A stretch of 64,000 bases of DNA from Iodobacter fluviatilis (GTDB lineage: Bacteria; Pseudomonadota; Gammaproteobacteria; Burkholderiales; Chitinibacteraceae). The notes under the pieces are model-generated. The model was not told the DNA's origin. It was given only the letters and a program-made list of their open reading frames with translations, and made no database searches. Numbering within the stretch: the stretch's first letter is position 1; each line of letters starts with the position of its first letter. The position numbers were made by a program, and so were the translations under genes. Below, piece after piece: positions 33,118 through 43,175 of the stretch. The stretch covers positions 1,550,001 through 1,614,000 of the forward strand of contig NZ_CP025781.1 of assembly GCF_004194535.1 (NCBI RefSeq), read 5' to 3'.

Positions 33118-33708
33118 CTAGATATACTTCACCCCCAAAAGGTAGCAGGTGGTTTGCATTGCGGTTTCCAGCGCACTGCCATCCTGACGGATTTTGGTCA
33201 GCAGACTGGCACCCAACCACATCTGGTACAGCATCAAAGCCACAGACTGTGCATCCATATTCGGCGACAAAGCCCCATCGCAGCGTGGCTCATCCAGCCA
33301 CTTCGCTAGACGCTCGATCACCTCATTGGTTCCCTGCTTAAAAACCTGCCGCATGGGTTCAGATAAATCGGCCACTTCTGCGGAAAGCTTAACCACCATG
33401 CACTGATTCGCTGGGCTACATGCGCCTTGAGACATCAGCCAAGTGCCCCAGTAGTGCATTAACCGCTCGCTACCGCAATCGTATTGCGTCTCTAAAGACT
33501 GCATATGCCGCTGATAATTGACAAAATAACGCTCTAAAAGCGCACAGCCAAAGTGCTCTTTTGAGGGGAAATAGTGATAAAACGAACCTTTAGGCACTTC
33601 TGCCGCCTTTAAAATCTCAGCCAGCCCCACAGCGGAGAATCCCTTCCCCCTGAGAATGGATTCGCCCACTGCCAATAAATGTTCGCGTGTATCTTCGTGT
33701 TTTGCCAT
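33118..33708 (-). CDS. nemR: TetR-family repressor, NemR type
   Basis: NemR represses electrophile-defence genes and releases DNA when its cysteine is modified. The product is 196 residues. The N-terminal helix-turn-helix is clear (VGLAEILKAAEVPKGSFYHYF). The region NQCMVVKLSAEVADLSEPMR resembles the segment of E. coli NemR around its sensing cysteine; here cysteines are at 97 and 103. It lies upstream of yqhD on the same strand with its own operator, so it probably represses itself and the cluster. Confidence 0.88.
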   Translation of the reverse strand: MAKHEDTREHLLAVGESILRGKGFSAVGLAEILKAAEVPKGSFYHYFPSKEHFGCALLERYFVNYQRHMQSLETQYDCGSERLMHYWGTWLMSQGACSPANQCMVVKLSAEVADLSEPMRQVFKQGTNEVIERLAKWLDEPRCDGALSPNMDAQSVALMLYQMWLGASLLTKIRQDGSALETAMQTTCYLLGVKYI

Positions 33709-33729
33709 GGACGCAGTCTCCCATAAAAA

Positions 33730-33744
33730 TAGACCAGTCGTCTA
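33730..33744. promoter_or_regulatory. NemR-type operator upstream of nemR
   Basis: TAGACCAGTCGTCTA, 21 bases before the nemR start, is identical to the yqhD-side site. This implies autoregulation. Confidence 0.8.
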
Positions 33745-33787
33745 GTTATTTATATAGGGTGGATACGTTCTTGTGCCCATCCTACGG

Positions 33788-33867
33788 TTTTATAGGGTGT
33801 ACAACGACGCAGTCGTTGCGCACCAAGGGGCGGTGCGCAAGAAAAACGACTTGCACACCCTATAAAA
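33788..33867. repeat. 80-bp imperfect palindrome between nemR and cysK
   Basis: The ends TTTTATAGGGTGT (33788-33800) and ACACCCTATAAAA (33855-33867) are perfect reverse complements. Inner arms CGCACC/GGTGCG and ACGAC-type words also pair. The whole could fold into one long hairpin, like a small intergenic mobile repeat. Confidence 0.6.
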
Positions 33868-33902
33868 ATAATTTTCCACTCTATTTTTTAGTGATGCCTA
33901 TA

Positions 33903-33920
33903 GGGCACGTTTTTGTGCCC
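33903..33920 (-). terminator. Hairpin just past cysK
   Basis: GGGCAC and GTGCCC flank a six-base loop, immediately after the cysK stop on the minus strand. No T-run follows, so function is uncertain. Confidence 0.35.
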
Positions 33921-33925
33921 CACCA

Positions 33926-34858
33926 TCAATCCAGCAAACCTTCAAACAAAGGTGTTGATAGATAACGCTCACCAAAGGAGGGAATGATCACGGCAATCAG
34001 CTTGCCTGCGTTTTCTGGGCGCTTGCCTAGCTCAATGGCGGCCCAGGTTGCGGCTCCTGCAGAAATCCCAGCCAAAATGCCTTCTTGTGTAGCAAGGGCA
34101 CGCGCCGTTGCAAAAGCGTCTTCATTCTTTACCCGAATCACTTCGTCATAGCTTTTGGTATTCAAAACACCCGGCACAAAGCCAGCGCCAATCCCTTGAA
34201 TAGGGTGTGGGCCTTTTAGCCCTCCGCTCAACACTGGGCTAGCATCTGGCTCAACGGCCACCGCTGTAAATGAAGGTTTACGCGCTTTTAATACTTCCGA
34301 AATCCCTGTGATTGTGCCACCTGTACCCACACCGGCCACCAGAATATCAATCTGGCCATCGGTATCATTCCATAACTCTTCAGCCGTGGTACGGCGGTGG
34401 ATTTCTGGGTTAGCTGGGTTTTCAAATTGCTGCAGCAACAAGTAATTACTGTGCTCATTCACCAAGGCTTTTGCTGTAGCGATCGCCCCACTCATCCCTT
34501 CTGCCGCAGGCGTCAAAACCAAAGTAGCGCCATAGCCACGTAATAATGCACGACGCTCTTTAGACATACTTTCTGGCATAGTGAGGACTAATTTATAGCC
34601 ACGTGCGGCACAAACCATGGCTAGACCAATACCGGTATTGCCGGAAGTAGGCTCCACAATCACCGTATCTGGGCCGATTAGGCCAGCTTGTTCTGCTGCA
34701 TCAATCATCGCCACGGCGATGCGGTCTTTTACAGAGTGCGATGGGTTAAAAAACTCCAGCTTAACAACGATCGTTGCCCCACTCGCTGCTGCAACGCGGT
34801 TTAACTTTACTAAGGGCGTATTGCCGATCAGATCAGTGATGCTATTGGCGATTTTCAT
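33926..34858 (-). CDS. cysK: Cysteine synthase A
   Basis: This PLP enzyme makes cysteine from O-acetylserine and sulfide. The product is 310 residues, the normal length. The PLP lysine is in NPSHSVKDR, substrate binding in PTSGNTG, the phosphate-binding loop in [10 protein letters not shown], and the C-terminal [11 protein letters not shown] follows the family. It is divergent from cca. Confidence 0.95.
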   Translation of the reverse strand: MKIANSITDLIGNTPLVKLNRVAAASGATIVVKLEFFNPSHSVKDRIAVAMIDAAEQAGLIGPDTVIVEPTSGNTGIGLAMVCAARGYKLVLTMPESMSKERRALLRGYGATLVLTPAAEGMSGAIATAKALVNEHSNYLLLQQFENPANPEIHRRTTAEELWNDTDGQIDILVAGVGTGGTITGISEVLKARKPSFTAVAVEPDASPVLSGGLKGPHPIQGIGAGFVPGVLNTKSYDEVIRVKNEDAFATARALATQEGILAGISAGAATWAAIELGKRPENAGKLIAVIIPSFGERYLSTPLFEGLLD

Positions 34859-34944
34859 AAGCCACCTTGAAGTCAGATTGATGATTGATTACAACGGCTG
34901 GATCATTAGCAATTAAAATGCATAAAAATTCTAAGGAAAGATCG

Positions 34945-36159
34945 ATGAAAGTTTATCGCGTAGGCGGTGCTGTAAGAGACAGATTACTAGGGCTTGCCGT
35001 TAAAGATATCGACTGGGTAGTGGTAGGCAGCACAGCAAAGGCCATGCAAGCACAAGGCTACACACCCGTTGGCAAAGATTTTCCTGTATTTTTACACCCC
35101 AAAACTCACCAAGAATATGCCCTAGCCCGTACCGAGCGCAAATCCGGCCATGGTTACAAAGGCTTTACCGTATTTGCAAGCGAAGACGTTACTTTAGAAG
35201 AAGACTTGCTGCGGCGCGACCTCACCATTAATGCGATCGCCGAGGATGAAAACGGCCAGCTCACCGATCCCTTCAATGGCCAAGCAGATCTTAAGGCTAA
35301 ACTATTACGCCACGTCTCCCCCGCCTTTAGCGAAGACCCCGTGCGAATTTTGCGCCTCGCACGCTTTGCTGCACGTTTTAGCTTTGATGTGGCTCCAGAA
35401 ACACTCACCCTTATGCAGGAAATGGTAAACAGCGGTGAAGTCGATCATTTAGTGGCAGAAAGGGTGTGGCAGGAATTTGCCAAGGGGCTGATGGAAAACA
35501 CGCCATCCAAGATGTTTGAAATGCTGCGCCGCTGCGGTGCACTAGCGCGTATTGCACCAGAGATCGACGCACTATGGGGGGTGCCGCAACGCGCCGATTA
35601 CCACCCTGAAATCGATACCGGCGTACATGTAATGATGGTGCTGGATTATAGTGCCAGCCAAAAATGGCCACTCACTACCCGCTTTGCGGCGCTCTGCCAC
35701 GATCTGGGCAAGGCCATCACGCCTGCTCATATTTTACCTAAGCATATCGGCCATGAAGCACGCGGTGTGGCGCTTATTGAGGCTTTATGTGAAAGATTGC
35801 GCGTACCCAGCGATTGCCGAGATTTAGCCCGCATGGTGTGCCGTGAGCACACCCATGTTCACACTGCATTACAGCTGCGCCCTGCTACAGTGCTCGAAGT
35901 ATTTCAGCGCTGCGATGCCTTCAGAAAGCCAGAGCGCTTTAAAGAGATACTCAATGCCTGCCTTGCCGATGCACGCGGACGCACCAATTTTGAAAATTGC
36001 GACTATCCGCAAGCCGATTATTTACTCAAGCTGCTGGCCGCGGCCAACACTGTGAATAACGGTGAAATTGCCCTCAGCTGCACTGATAAAACTCAGATTC
36101 CTGAAAGAATCAAGCTGGCCAGAATTGCTGCTATTAAAAACCAAATAATCGCGCTTTAA
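34945..36159 (+). CDS. cca: CCA-adding tRNA nucleotidyltransferase with HD domain
   Basis: The enzyme adds or repairs the 3' CCA end of tRNAs. The product is 404 residues from the ATG at 34945 (MKVYRVGGAVRDRLLG), preceded by AAGGAAAG; the longer frame to 34885 is not conserved. The nucleotidyltransferase core shows GGAVRDRLL, DIDWVVVG and RRDLTINAIA. The second half has an HD phosphohydrolase motif, ALCHDLGKAITP, as in E. coli-type multifunctional enzymes. Confidence 0.95.
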   Translation: MKVYRVGGAVRDRLLGLAVKDIDWVVVGSTAKAMQAQGYTPVGKDFPVFLHPKTHQEYALARTERKSGHGYKGFTVFASEDVTLEEDLLRRDLTINAIAEDENGQLTDPFNGQADLKAKLLRHVSPAFSEDPVRILRLARFAARFSFDVAPETLTLMQEMVNSGEVDHLVAERVWQEFAKGLMENTPSKMFEMLRRCGALARIAPEIDALWGVPQRADYHPEIDTGVHVMMVLDYSASQKWPLTTRFAALCHDLGKAITPAHILPKHIGHEARGVALIEALCERLRVPSDCRDLARMVCREHTHVHTALQLRPATVLEVFQRCDAFRKPERFKEILNACLADARGRTNFENCDYPQADYLLKLLAAANTVNNGEIALSCTDKTQIPERIKLARIAAIKNQIIAL

Positions 36160-36853
36160 AAACCTGAACATAGATTATGCTTGCCAGTTTCAGCCTCAAC
36201 AGCCGTAAGCTAATTTTCATACTTTTTAAAACCGTTTTAATTAAGAAAAACAATATGTAAGCAGTATGGAACCCATCATTTTTGTAAGTAAAATAGCTTG
36301 GTCCATATTGCACATCATGACAAATAAATTCAAACGAAACCAAGCATGGTGATCAATAGTGCTGCAAATACCCAACATAAAAAAACAGCCTCAGATTCAG
36401 CCTTTTATGGGATAGTAATAATATTTTTACAACTTAAAAACTGCAGAAAACATACGAGCATAAGACTGACCAAAATTCAGCAACTGGAAATATGCAATGC
36501 ATAAATATCACAACTAAAACCAAATAAATTAACAAAAAGAAAACAACTAACATACTGATATAAAAGATTATAGTCAATCAACACTAAGCTTTATTTGCTT
36601 ACTCTATTAATTCACGCCCCTCCTAGATATCATGCTTAAGCAAAATACCTTGCTATCAACAATTAACTAGACGTAGAAAAGCCCGCCGATTACTCGGCGG
36701 GCTTTTCACAGAATGCTTTGTATTAAACAAACCGAATCACCTTTAGGAGAGATAATTAGTGGCTTGATACAAACCTTAATACATGAAAGCATACTGATAC
36801 TGCATTGCGGAGAATAACACGATATTAATTCCCCAGAATAGTTTTAATTATGG
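36160..36853. other. AT-rich intergenic region between cca and amtB
   Basis: About 690 bases lie between convergent genes. Apart from the terminator at 36676-36707 I see no gene; short frames here have no family resemblance. Confidence 0.5.
36676..36707. terminator. Strong hairpin terminator below amtB
   Basis: A perfect 14-bp stem GAAAAGCCCGCCGA / TCGGCGGGCTTTTC with a TTAC loop. It lies about 150 bases past the amtB stop and can act from both sides. Confidence 0.85.
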
Positions 36854-38254
36854 TTAAAAGTTGTAGGCCTTTTCGCCATGGCTGGTTAAATCTAGACCTT
36901 CGCGCTCTTCTTCTTCTGGAACACGCAAGCCAATGACCAAATCAACGAGTTTGAAAGCAATGATAGACACCACTGCAGACCAAATGAGCGTTGTCCCCAC
37001 TCCAATCGCCTGAATTTTAAGCTGTGCCAAAATGGAATAATCAGCAACAACCTTATTCGCCACATAATCCCAAACCCCTACGCCACCCAACGCTGGCGAC
37101 GCAAACACCGCAGTAAGCAAGGCACCCAAAATTCCACCTACGCCATGCACACCAAACACATCCAAGGCATCATCTGCGCCCAGCATGCGCTTTAAACCAT
37201 GCACACCCCATAGGCAAATCACACCAGCCAACAAGCCAATCACCAAAGCACCACCTACACCAACAAAGCCACAAGCCGGTGTAATCGCCACCAAACCTGC
37301 TACTGCTCCAGATGCCGCGCCTAAGAGCGAAGGCTTGCCTTTAAGCATCCATTCAGCCAAAAGCCAAGACATCGTTGCAGCAGCCGTTGCCAACCAAGTA
37401 TTAATAAAGGCCAGTGCCGCAATGCCATTGGCTTCTAATGCGGAGCCTGCATTAAAGCCAAACCAACCAAACCACAGCAATGAAGCGCCAATCATGGTCA
37501 TGGTTAAGCTGTGCGGCGTCATGGCTTCACGGCCAAAACCAATCCGCTTGCCAACCATAATTGCACCAACCAAACCTGCAACCGCAGCATTAATATGCAC
37601 CACCGTGCCGCCAGCAAAATCGAGCGCGCCTTTTTGAAAGAGGAAACCAGCCGTTGCAGTTGCAGTATCGGCTGCGGCTTGCGTGAGATAGGCATCGGGC
37701 CCTGTCCAGTACCAAACCATATGTGCCATTGGCAGATATGAGAAGGTAAACCAGATCGCGCAAAAAGCCAGCACGGCGGCAAACTTAATCCGCTCGGCAA
37801 ACGCCCCGACGATCAAGCCGCAGGTAATCGCCGCGAATGCGCCTTGGAAAACCACGTAAATCAGCTCAGAGATCCCTACCCCTTTACTAAAAGTAGCCGC
37901 GATTGAATCGGGGGTCACGCCTTTGAGTATAACTTTACTAAAAGAACCAAAGAACGCATTGCCTTCAGTAAACGCCAGTGAGTAGCCATACACCACCCAC
38001 AGCACAGAGATCATGGCAAACACAGAAAACACCTGCATCAGCACCGATAGCATATTTTTAGAGCGAACCAAGCCACCATAAAACAAGGCTAAGCCAGGAA
38101 TAGACATCAAAATAACCAAAGCTGTGGAGATAAACATCCACGCGTTATCACCTTTATTAATGACGTCTACAATGGCAACTGGGGCAGACGCATCCGCCGC
38201 AAAACTTTGCGCCGCAGTGGCGCTGAATGCAAATGCTGTTAACAATTTTTTCAT
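36854..38254 (-). CDS. amtB: Ammonium transporter AmtB
   Basis: AmtB conducts ammonia across the inner membrane. The product is 466 residues with a signal peptide (AFAFSATAAQSFA) and about 11 helices. Family residues include GLALFYGGLVRSKN, WFTFSYLPMAHMVW, GGTVVHINAAVAGLVGA (pore His) and DVFGVHGVGGILGAL (second pore His). It lies 28 bases after glnK in one operon, the conserved glnK-amtB pair. Confidence 0.96.
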   Translation of the reverse strand: MKKLLTAFAFSATAAQSFAADASAPVAIVDVINKGDNAWMFISTALVILMSIPGLALFYGGLVRSKNMLSVLMQVFSVFAMISVLWVVYGYSLAFTEGNAFFGSFSKVILKGVTPDSIAATFSKGVGISELIYVVFQGAFAAITCGLIVGAFAERIKFAAVLAFCAIWFTFSYLPMAHMVWYWTGPDAYLTQAAADTATATAGFLFQKGALDFAGGTVVHINAAVAGLVGAIMVGKRIGFGREAMTPHSLTMTMIGASLLWFGWFGFNAGSALEANGIAALAFINTWLATAAATMSWLLAEWMLKGKPSLLGAASGAVAGLVAITPACGFVGVGGALVIGLLAGVICLWGVHGLKRMLGADDALDVFGVHGVGGILGALLTAVFASPALGGVGVWDYVANKVVADYSILAQLKIQAIGVGTTLIWSAVVSIIAFKLVDLVIGLRVPEEEEREGLDLTSHGEKAYNF

Positions 38255-38282
38255 CGTCTCTCTCCAGCAAAGTTTTTATTTA

Positions 38283-38651
<369 letters not shown>

Positions 38652-38660
38652 TCACGTATC

Positions 38661-38676
38661 AGCACAAAGCATGCCA
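38661..38676 (-). promoter_or_regulatory. Sigma-54 promoter of glnK-amtB
   Basis: The minus strand reads TGGCATGCTTTGTGCT, matching the sigma-54 consensus with GG and GC ten bases apart. It ends about 40 bases before the glnK ATG. Confidence 0.75.
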
Positions 38677-38715
38677 AGCAATAAATCGACCAAACTTCAG
38701 GGGCTTAGCAAAAGC

Positions 38716-38776
38716 ATGCACCAACAATAGACGTTCTATGGTGCACTGCAACTAAATTTTGCACCAGAGTAGTGCA
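38716..38776. promoter_or_regulatory. NtrC enhancer sites upstream of glnK
   Basis: TGCACCAGAGTAGTGCA at 38760-38776 closely matches the 17-bp NtrC box. A second pair, TGCACCA (38718-38724) and TGGTGCA (38739-38745), lies closer to the promoter with wider spacing. They sit about 50-110 bases upstream of the sigma-54 element, as usual for NtrC. Confidence 0.7.
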
Positions 38777-38875
38777 TATCCCCAACACTGTGCAGATGTA
38801 AAACACACGCCAACCCAGCCTAATTACAGCCGCTTCTGCTAAACTAAAACCCAATCAAACAAGGAGTACTACACC

Positions 38876-39136
38876 ATGTTAAAAGACAAATTTTTTGACG
38901 AAATCGCCAGTAAAATATCTGAAGCAATTGCCGCCAGCCCTGCTAAAGATATGGAAAAAAACGCCCGCGCCATGATGGCATCGGCCTTTACTAAAATGGA
39001 TTTGGTAACGAGCGAGGAGTTCGAAATTCAACAAGAAGTGCTGCTGCGCACGCGTGAAAAATTACACGAATTAGAAGCTAGAATTAATGAACTAGAAACC
39101 AAGCTAAACGCCAATAATCCACAAGACGCACTATGA
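38876..39136 (+). CDS. ubiK: UbiK-type ubiquinone biosynthesis accessory factor
   Basis: The product is 86 residues. It has an N-terminal amphipathic helix (MLKDKFFDEIASKISEA), a middle AMMASAFTKMDLVTSEEFE and a C-terminal coiled coil (LLRTREKLHELEARINELE). This is the YqiC/UbiK layout, a trimeric factor that helps Ubi proteins at the membrane. A good AAGGAG site precedes the ATG. Its stop overlaps the next gene's start as ATGA. Confidence 0.9.
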   Translation: MLKDKFFDEIASKISEAIAASPAKDMEKNARAMMASAFTKMDLVTSEEFEIQQEVLLRTREKLHELEARINELETKLNANNPQDAL

Positions 39137-39714
39137 TTTTTAGCCGTAAAGCCCCCGAGTCATTGCAAACAGAGCGTTTAAGCTTGGTTCAAGCAAACCC
39201 TAAGCAAGCTAAATTATGGGCTGGGTTTCAGCAGCAAAACCGCGCCCATTTGGCCCCTTGGGATCCGCTACGTGATGAAGCGTTTTTTACGGCATACGCT
39301 TGGCAACTACGATTAGAAAATGCACGGCTGCAATATCAGCAAGGCTCAGCGGCTCACTGGGCCTTGTTAGATAAATGCAGCGGTGAAATGCTAGGGCAAT
39401 GTAGCTTCAGCAATATTGTGCAAGGCCCTTTTATGGCATGCCATCTGGGCTATTCACTCGCGGCGCATGCTGAAGGAAAGGGGCTAATGTTTGAAGCACT
39501 CAGCACCGCTATCGAGCATCTATTTTGCACTCGGGATTTACACCGCATCATGGCCAACCATCTCCCCAGCAATCTGCGTAGCGCCCAGTTATTACAACGC
39601 TTGAACTTTGAAAAAGAAGGCTATGCGCGCTCTTACTTAAAAATTGCGGGGCGATGGCAAGATCATGTTTTAAATTCACTCATCAATCCGGCACATAGCC
39701 AAATAAGCGTCTAA
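39133..39714 (+). CDS. GNAT N-acetyltransferase, RimJ/RimL type
   Basis: The product is 193 residues. The N-terminal LQTERLSLV and the acetyl-CoA region HLGYSLAAHAEGKGLMFEAL, followed by HRIMANHLPSNLRSAQLLQRLNFEKEG, are given here as short markers of the GNAT fold of ribosomal-protein acetyltransferases. The ATGA overlap with ubiK suggests coupled translation. Actual substrate unknown. Confidence 0.85.
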   Translation: MIFSRKAPESLQTERLSLVQANPKQAKLWAGFQQQNRAHLAPWDPLRDEAFFTAYAWQLRLENARLQYQQGSAAHWALLDKCSGEMLGQCSFSNIVQGPFMACHLGYSLAAHAEGKGLMFEALSTAIEHLFCTRDLHRIMANHLPSNLRSAQLLQRLNFEKEGYARSYLKIAGRWQDHVLNSLINPAHSQISV

Positions 39715-39864
39715 AAATAACTCTGTTTACTAAAATACTGAATAGGTTTGCCCCCAAAGCCAGCAAAGCCTCAAAGTGACCTTAAGCAATGTGCCTAGCC
39801 ATATCGCAGCCTGTACCATCCGCCACTTTTTTAAAATGAGCGTTTATCGAAAGGAAGCATAACA

Positions 39865-40545
39865 ATACATAAGTATGCCGCTAAGTTCGTAGGCACCTTT
39901 TGGCCAGTACTTGGCGGCTACGGCAAGCGGCCTTCCCCAGCCTTGGGATTGGCTTTGTAGGGGTTTCCTTAGCTTTTAGTCTTACTGTTCTCCCCATGGC
40001 CTACGCGATAGGCCATATTTCTGGCTACCATCTTAACCCTGCGGTTTCTATCGGCCTGGGCTGCCAAGCGCTTCCCTACTAATCAACTTATCCCCTATAT
40101 CGTTGCCCAGGATTTAGGCGGGATTGTGGCGGCAACCGTCCTCTATTTTATAGTGACCGGTAAGGCAGACTTTACGACCCTCGGTGGTTTTGCTTCAAAT
40201 GGCTGCGGCGAATACTCGCCAGGTAAGTTTTCTATGGCTGCCGCGCTGATTGCCGAAGTGGTGATGACCATGATGTTTCTGATCATCATCCTGGCTGCAA
40301 CCGATAAACGTGCTCCACAAGGCTTTGCGCCGATTGCCATTGGCTTAGGCCTCACGCTCATTCACTTGATTAGCATTCCCGTGACCAATACATCGGTAAA
40401 TCCAGCACGTAGTGCCGCAGTCGCGCTATTTGCAGGCAACTTCGCCATGGGCCAACTATGGTTGTTCTGGCTTGCGCCGATTGTGAGTGCCATTTTAGGT
40501 GCCGTGGTCTACCGCTTTATTACTGGAGAAGATCAGCCTGCTTAA
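39865..40545 (+). pseudogene. aqpZ: Decayed aquaporin Z gene
   Basis: Aquaporin residues run across three frames. The first frame gives [18 protein letters not shown]. After a shift and a loss of about five codons (39940 region) another frame gives [16 protein letters not shown] and [16 protein letters not shown] with the first NPA box. Near 40059 a one-base loss shifts to a third frame that continues intact to 40545, with NTSVNPARS holding the second NPA box. The expected ATG appears as ATA at 39865-39867 behind an AAGGAAG site. Both NPA boxes remain, so decay is recent, unless the read has errors. Confidence 0.85.
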
Positions 40546-40575
40546 GCGGGGCGTTAAAGACGCGCCTTAAGCGCA

Positions 40576-40608
40576 AAAAAGCCGACCTAGATGATAGATC
40601 GGCTTTTT
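40576..40608. terminator. Terminator shared by rnpB and the aqpZ remnant
   Basis: A 10-bp stem (AAAAAGCCGA / TCGGCTTTTT) with A and T tracts on both sides lies just beyond the rnpB 3' end. Confidence 0.85.
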
Positions 40609-40616
40609 ACTTATTC

Positions 40617-41055
40617 GGTTGCGGAGCCGGCCGATAAGCCGGGTTTTGTAGCCTTGAGTTACCCCAAGGTGACAGTCATTCCTCTAGGCCCAGCATTGCT
40701 ACTGGGCTCGTGCAACCTACCCGTAGACTCGGCGGACCACCTCAACGTCTACTGCTTGGTCTTGCTCCGGATGGGGTTTACCCTGCCGTCCGTGTTACCA
40801 CGTCCGCGGTGCGCTCTTACCGACAAACCTTGCGGCCTGCATCCCTGACGGGAACACCTTTTCACCCTTACCTGATCCCAATCCGGCCTTGTATCAATAA
40901 AGGCTTTTAACTTGGGCCATCGGCGGTTCAGCTCTCTGTTGCACTTTCCGTCGCCTTGCAACGCCCGGTCGTTAACCGGCATCCTGCCCTATGGAGCCCG
41001 GACTTTCCTCCCCCATACCCTAAAAGTATGGCAGCGACTGTCTAGCCTGCTCCGC
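40617..41055 (-). ncRNA. rnpB: RNase P RNA
   Basis: The catalytic RNA of RNase P, which trims tRNA 5' leaders. On the minus strand the 5' end reads GCGGAGCAGGCTAGACAGTC, followed by the conserved GAGGAAAGTCCGGGCTCC and AGGGCAGG blocks. The 3' end reads CCGGCTTATCGGCCGGCTCC, whose end pairs with the 5' GCGGAG to close helix P1. The length (about 440) is at the long end for type A. Exact ends are estimates. Plus-strand open frames here are artefacts. Confidence 0.93.
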
Positions 41056-41067
41056 AGCGGCGGATTA

Positions 41068-41583
41068 TCACACCTCTGTGGCTGCTTGTGCAAATGGCAA
41101 ACCGCTTATTTGTGATAAATCACCGGCCATTTGCTGCGCTTTAGCGATTCCACGATGGCTGGCAGGGAAATAAGCAAACACAAAGCGGCGCTTTGTTTCC
41201 CCGTCCTCCGTTGTAATTAAGCTTAACCAAACGCTGTCTTTACCAAAAACATTGGGCTCTTGTGTTAGTTCTACCCGCTCAAAACCGCTAACTGGTTCAC
41301 TCTTACGCCAAAGCGGCAACAAGCCTAGCAGCATGGTACGGCGCTCCAGCAGCTTGCCATCGGTAAATTGCTCACTAGGCAGGCTCCAAAACATCAACCC
41401 TAGCGCGATCATGGAATACCAAAACACGCCAAAAAAATGATTCTCAAAATGCACTGAATCGACTAACGGCTGGCCCCACCATGCGGCAGCAATCATCGCC
41501 GCGCCAAACAACCACCAGCTTAATTTACTGATGCCGCGGTGAGTTAGGCTTGTTTTCAAATTCTGTTTCAAACTAGCTTCCAA
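41068..41583 (-). CDS. Two-helix membrane protein of unknown function
   Basis: The product is 171 residues. Two hydrophobic helices (about 22-40 and 50-67) are followed by a soluble beta-rich domain that may be PH-like ([19 protein letters not shown]). The start overlaps the end of pyrC by 16 bases, so it is probably co-transcribed. No named family. Confidence 0.7.
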   Translation of the reverse strand: MEASLKQNLKTSLTHRGISKLSWWLFGAAMIAAAWWGQPLVDSVHFENHFFGVFWYSMIALGLMFWSLPSEQFTDGKLLERRTMLLGLLPLWRKSEPVSGFERVELTQEPNVFGKDSVWLSLITTEDGETKRRFVFAYFPASHRGIAKAQQMAGDLSQISGLPFAQAATEV

Positions 41584-42602
41584 TGGATTTCTTCCCCAGC
41601 ACGTAAAGGCACGACATTGTGCTCGCCAAATGGATAACTCTCAGGCACTGTCCAGCTTTCTTTGACCAGCGTCACCGTATCGGTATTTTCTGGCAGACCA
41701 TAAAAAGCGGGGCCGTTTTTAGAAGCAAACGCTTCGAGTAAATCAAGCGCCCCCACCGATTCAAAGGCCTCGGCGTATAAAGCCAGCGCAGCATGGGCGG
41801 AGTAAATGCCCGCGCAGCCACAGGCGGCTTCTTTGGTGTGCTTTGCGTGAGGTGCACTATCGGTGCCTAAAAAGAACTTTTTGCTTCCCGATGTCACTGC
41901 AGCTAAGAGCGCACGACGATGCTCTTCACGTTTTAGTACTGGCAGGCAGTAATGATGCGGGCGAATCCCGCCAGTAAACAGCGCATTGCGATTCATTAAT
42001 AAGTGCTGCGGGGTTACCGTGGCGGCAATATTGTCGCCCGCCTTCAGTACATATTCAGCCGCCTGCTTGGTGGTGATATGTTCAAACACAATTTTTAACT
42101 TAGGCAAACGCTGTTGTAGCACCATCAGTACGCTATCAATAAATGCCGCTTCACGATCAAATACATCGACATGCGAATCGGTGACCTCACCGTGGAGTAA
42201 AAAAGGCAAACCCAGCTCGGACATTTTCTCTAGGGCTGGCATCACTTTATCAAAACTGGTCACTCCAGAATCTGAATTCGTGGTGGCCCCAGCCGGATAA
42301 AGCTTCACGGCTTTAACAAAGCCACTTTGTTTGGCTTTGACCACTTCTTCCGGCGTGAGATGGTCAGTCAAGTACAGCACCATCATCGGATCAAACTGCA
42401 CACTTGCAGGCAGAGCTTGCAAAATCCGTTGGCGATAAGCAAATGCCGCATCCACTGTTGCAACCGGCGGCTTCAGATTCGGCATCACAATCGCACGGGC
42501 GAATTCGCGAGCGGTGTGGGGCAAAACGGCAGCCATTAAATCGCCATCGCGTAAATGCAGATGCCAGTCATCAGGTCGGATAATTGTGATTGATTTGCTC
42601 AT
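41568..42602 (-). CDS. pyrC: Dihydroorotase
   Basis: This zinc enzyme closes carbamoyl-aspartate to dihydroorotate in pyrimidine synthesis. The product is 344 residues from the ATG at 42602 ([20 protein letters not shown]); the 15 extra residues of the longer frame are not conserved. Metal and active-site motifs: [23 protein letters not shown] with the bridging lysine, LHGEVT, EHITTK and GTDSAPH. This is the E. coli PyrC type. Confidence 0.95.
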   Translation of the reverse strand: MSKSITIIRPDDWHLHLRDGDLMAAVLPHTAREFARAIVMPNLKPPVATVDAAFAYRQRILQALPASVQFDPMMVLYLTDHLTPEEVVKAKQSGFVKAVKLYPAGATTNSDSGVTSFDKVMPALEKMSELGLPFLLHGEVTDSHVDVFDREAAFIDSVLMVLQQRLPKLKIVFEHITTKQAAEYVLKAGDNIAATVTPQHLLMNRNALFTGGIRPHHYCLPVLKREEHRRALLAAVTSGSKKFFLGTDSAPHAKHTKEAACGCAGIYSAHAALALYAEAFESVGALDLLEAFASKNGPAFYGLPENTDTVTLVKESWTVPESYPFGEHNVVPLRAGEEIHWKLV

Positions 42603-42633
42603 ATTTTTATTCTCTGTCTTTATGAATGAGTAA

Positions 42634-42705
42634 CTGATGTTTAGCACCCTATGCTCTTCATCAAAGGTTTTTAGTTCGCAATTTTCAAAGGCTGCGTAAC
42701 ATCAG
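42634..42705. mobile_element. 72-bp element with CTGATGTT ends, copy 1
   Basis: The left end CTGATGTT and right end CGTAACATCAG match the ends of the element at 43696-43789, but the middles differ. It lies in the pyrC-tusA spacer. Confidence 0.6.
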
Positions 42706-42730
42706 CAGGTAAACATGTTTGGCCTGACTC

Positions 42731-42970
42731 TTAGCGTTTGCGAATCAAAAACAAAAATTTATTCTCTTGTGGCCAGGTCTCGATCAACTCATGGCCGGTC
42801 TGGCGACAAAAGGCGGTGAAATCAGTGGGCGTGGCGGGGTCGGTGCAAATGACATGCAGCACTTCACCACTTTGCATAGTGGCCAGCGCTTTTTTAGTAC
42901 GCAAAATAGGCAAGGGGCAATTAAGCCCACTTAAATCAGCGGCTTGCTGGTGCTCTGGGCGGCTGGACAT
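42731..42970 (-). CDS. TusA-family sulfur carrier protein
   Basis: The product is 79 residues. The family signature GLNCPLPILRTKKALA contains the persulfide-carrying cysteine. The C-terminal FCRQTGHELIE segment is typical. TusA relays sulfur for tRNA thiolation and other uses; whether this is the main TusA or a paralogue cannot be told. Confidence 0.88.
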   Translation of the reverse strand: MSSRPEHQQAADLSGLNCPLPILRTKKALATMQSGEVLHVICTDPATPTDFTAFCRQTGHELIETWPQENKFLFLIRKR

Positions 42971-43175
42971 GGCTGTCTCTAGGCGGGGAAAAGTCTATTG
43001 TAGCAAGCAAGTCAAGCCCCACTGTAATCACGTGCCAGAAGTAGTAGTCACTTCGGGAAAAAAACATCATAAAAGGGGAAAAATACCAATTAGCAAGTAC
43101 TTACCTGCAATTAAGTTTCGCTTCATAGTGTTACGGTTTAATCCCCTTCCTCATTCACACTCCAGAGAGAAAAAT

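Noticed and set aside
40591-41115. Plus-strand open frames across the RNase P RNA
   Set aside because: The region is clearly rnpB on the minus strand by its conserved blocks and closing helix.
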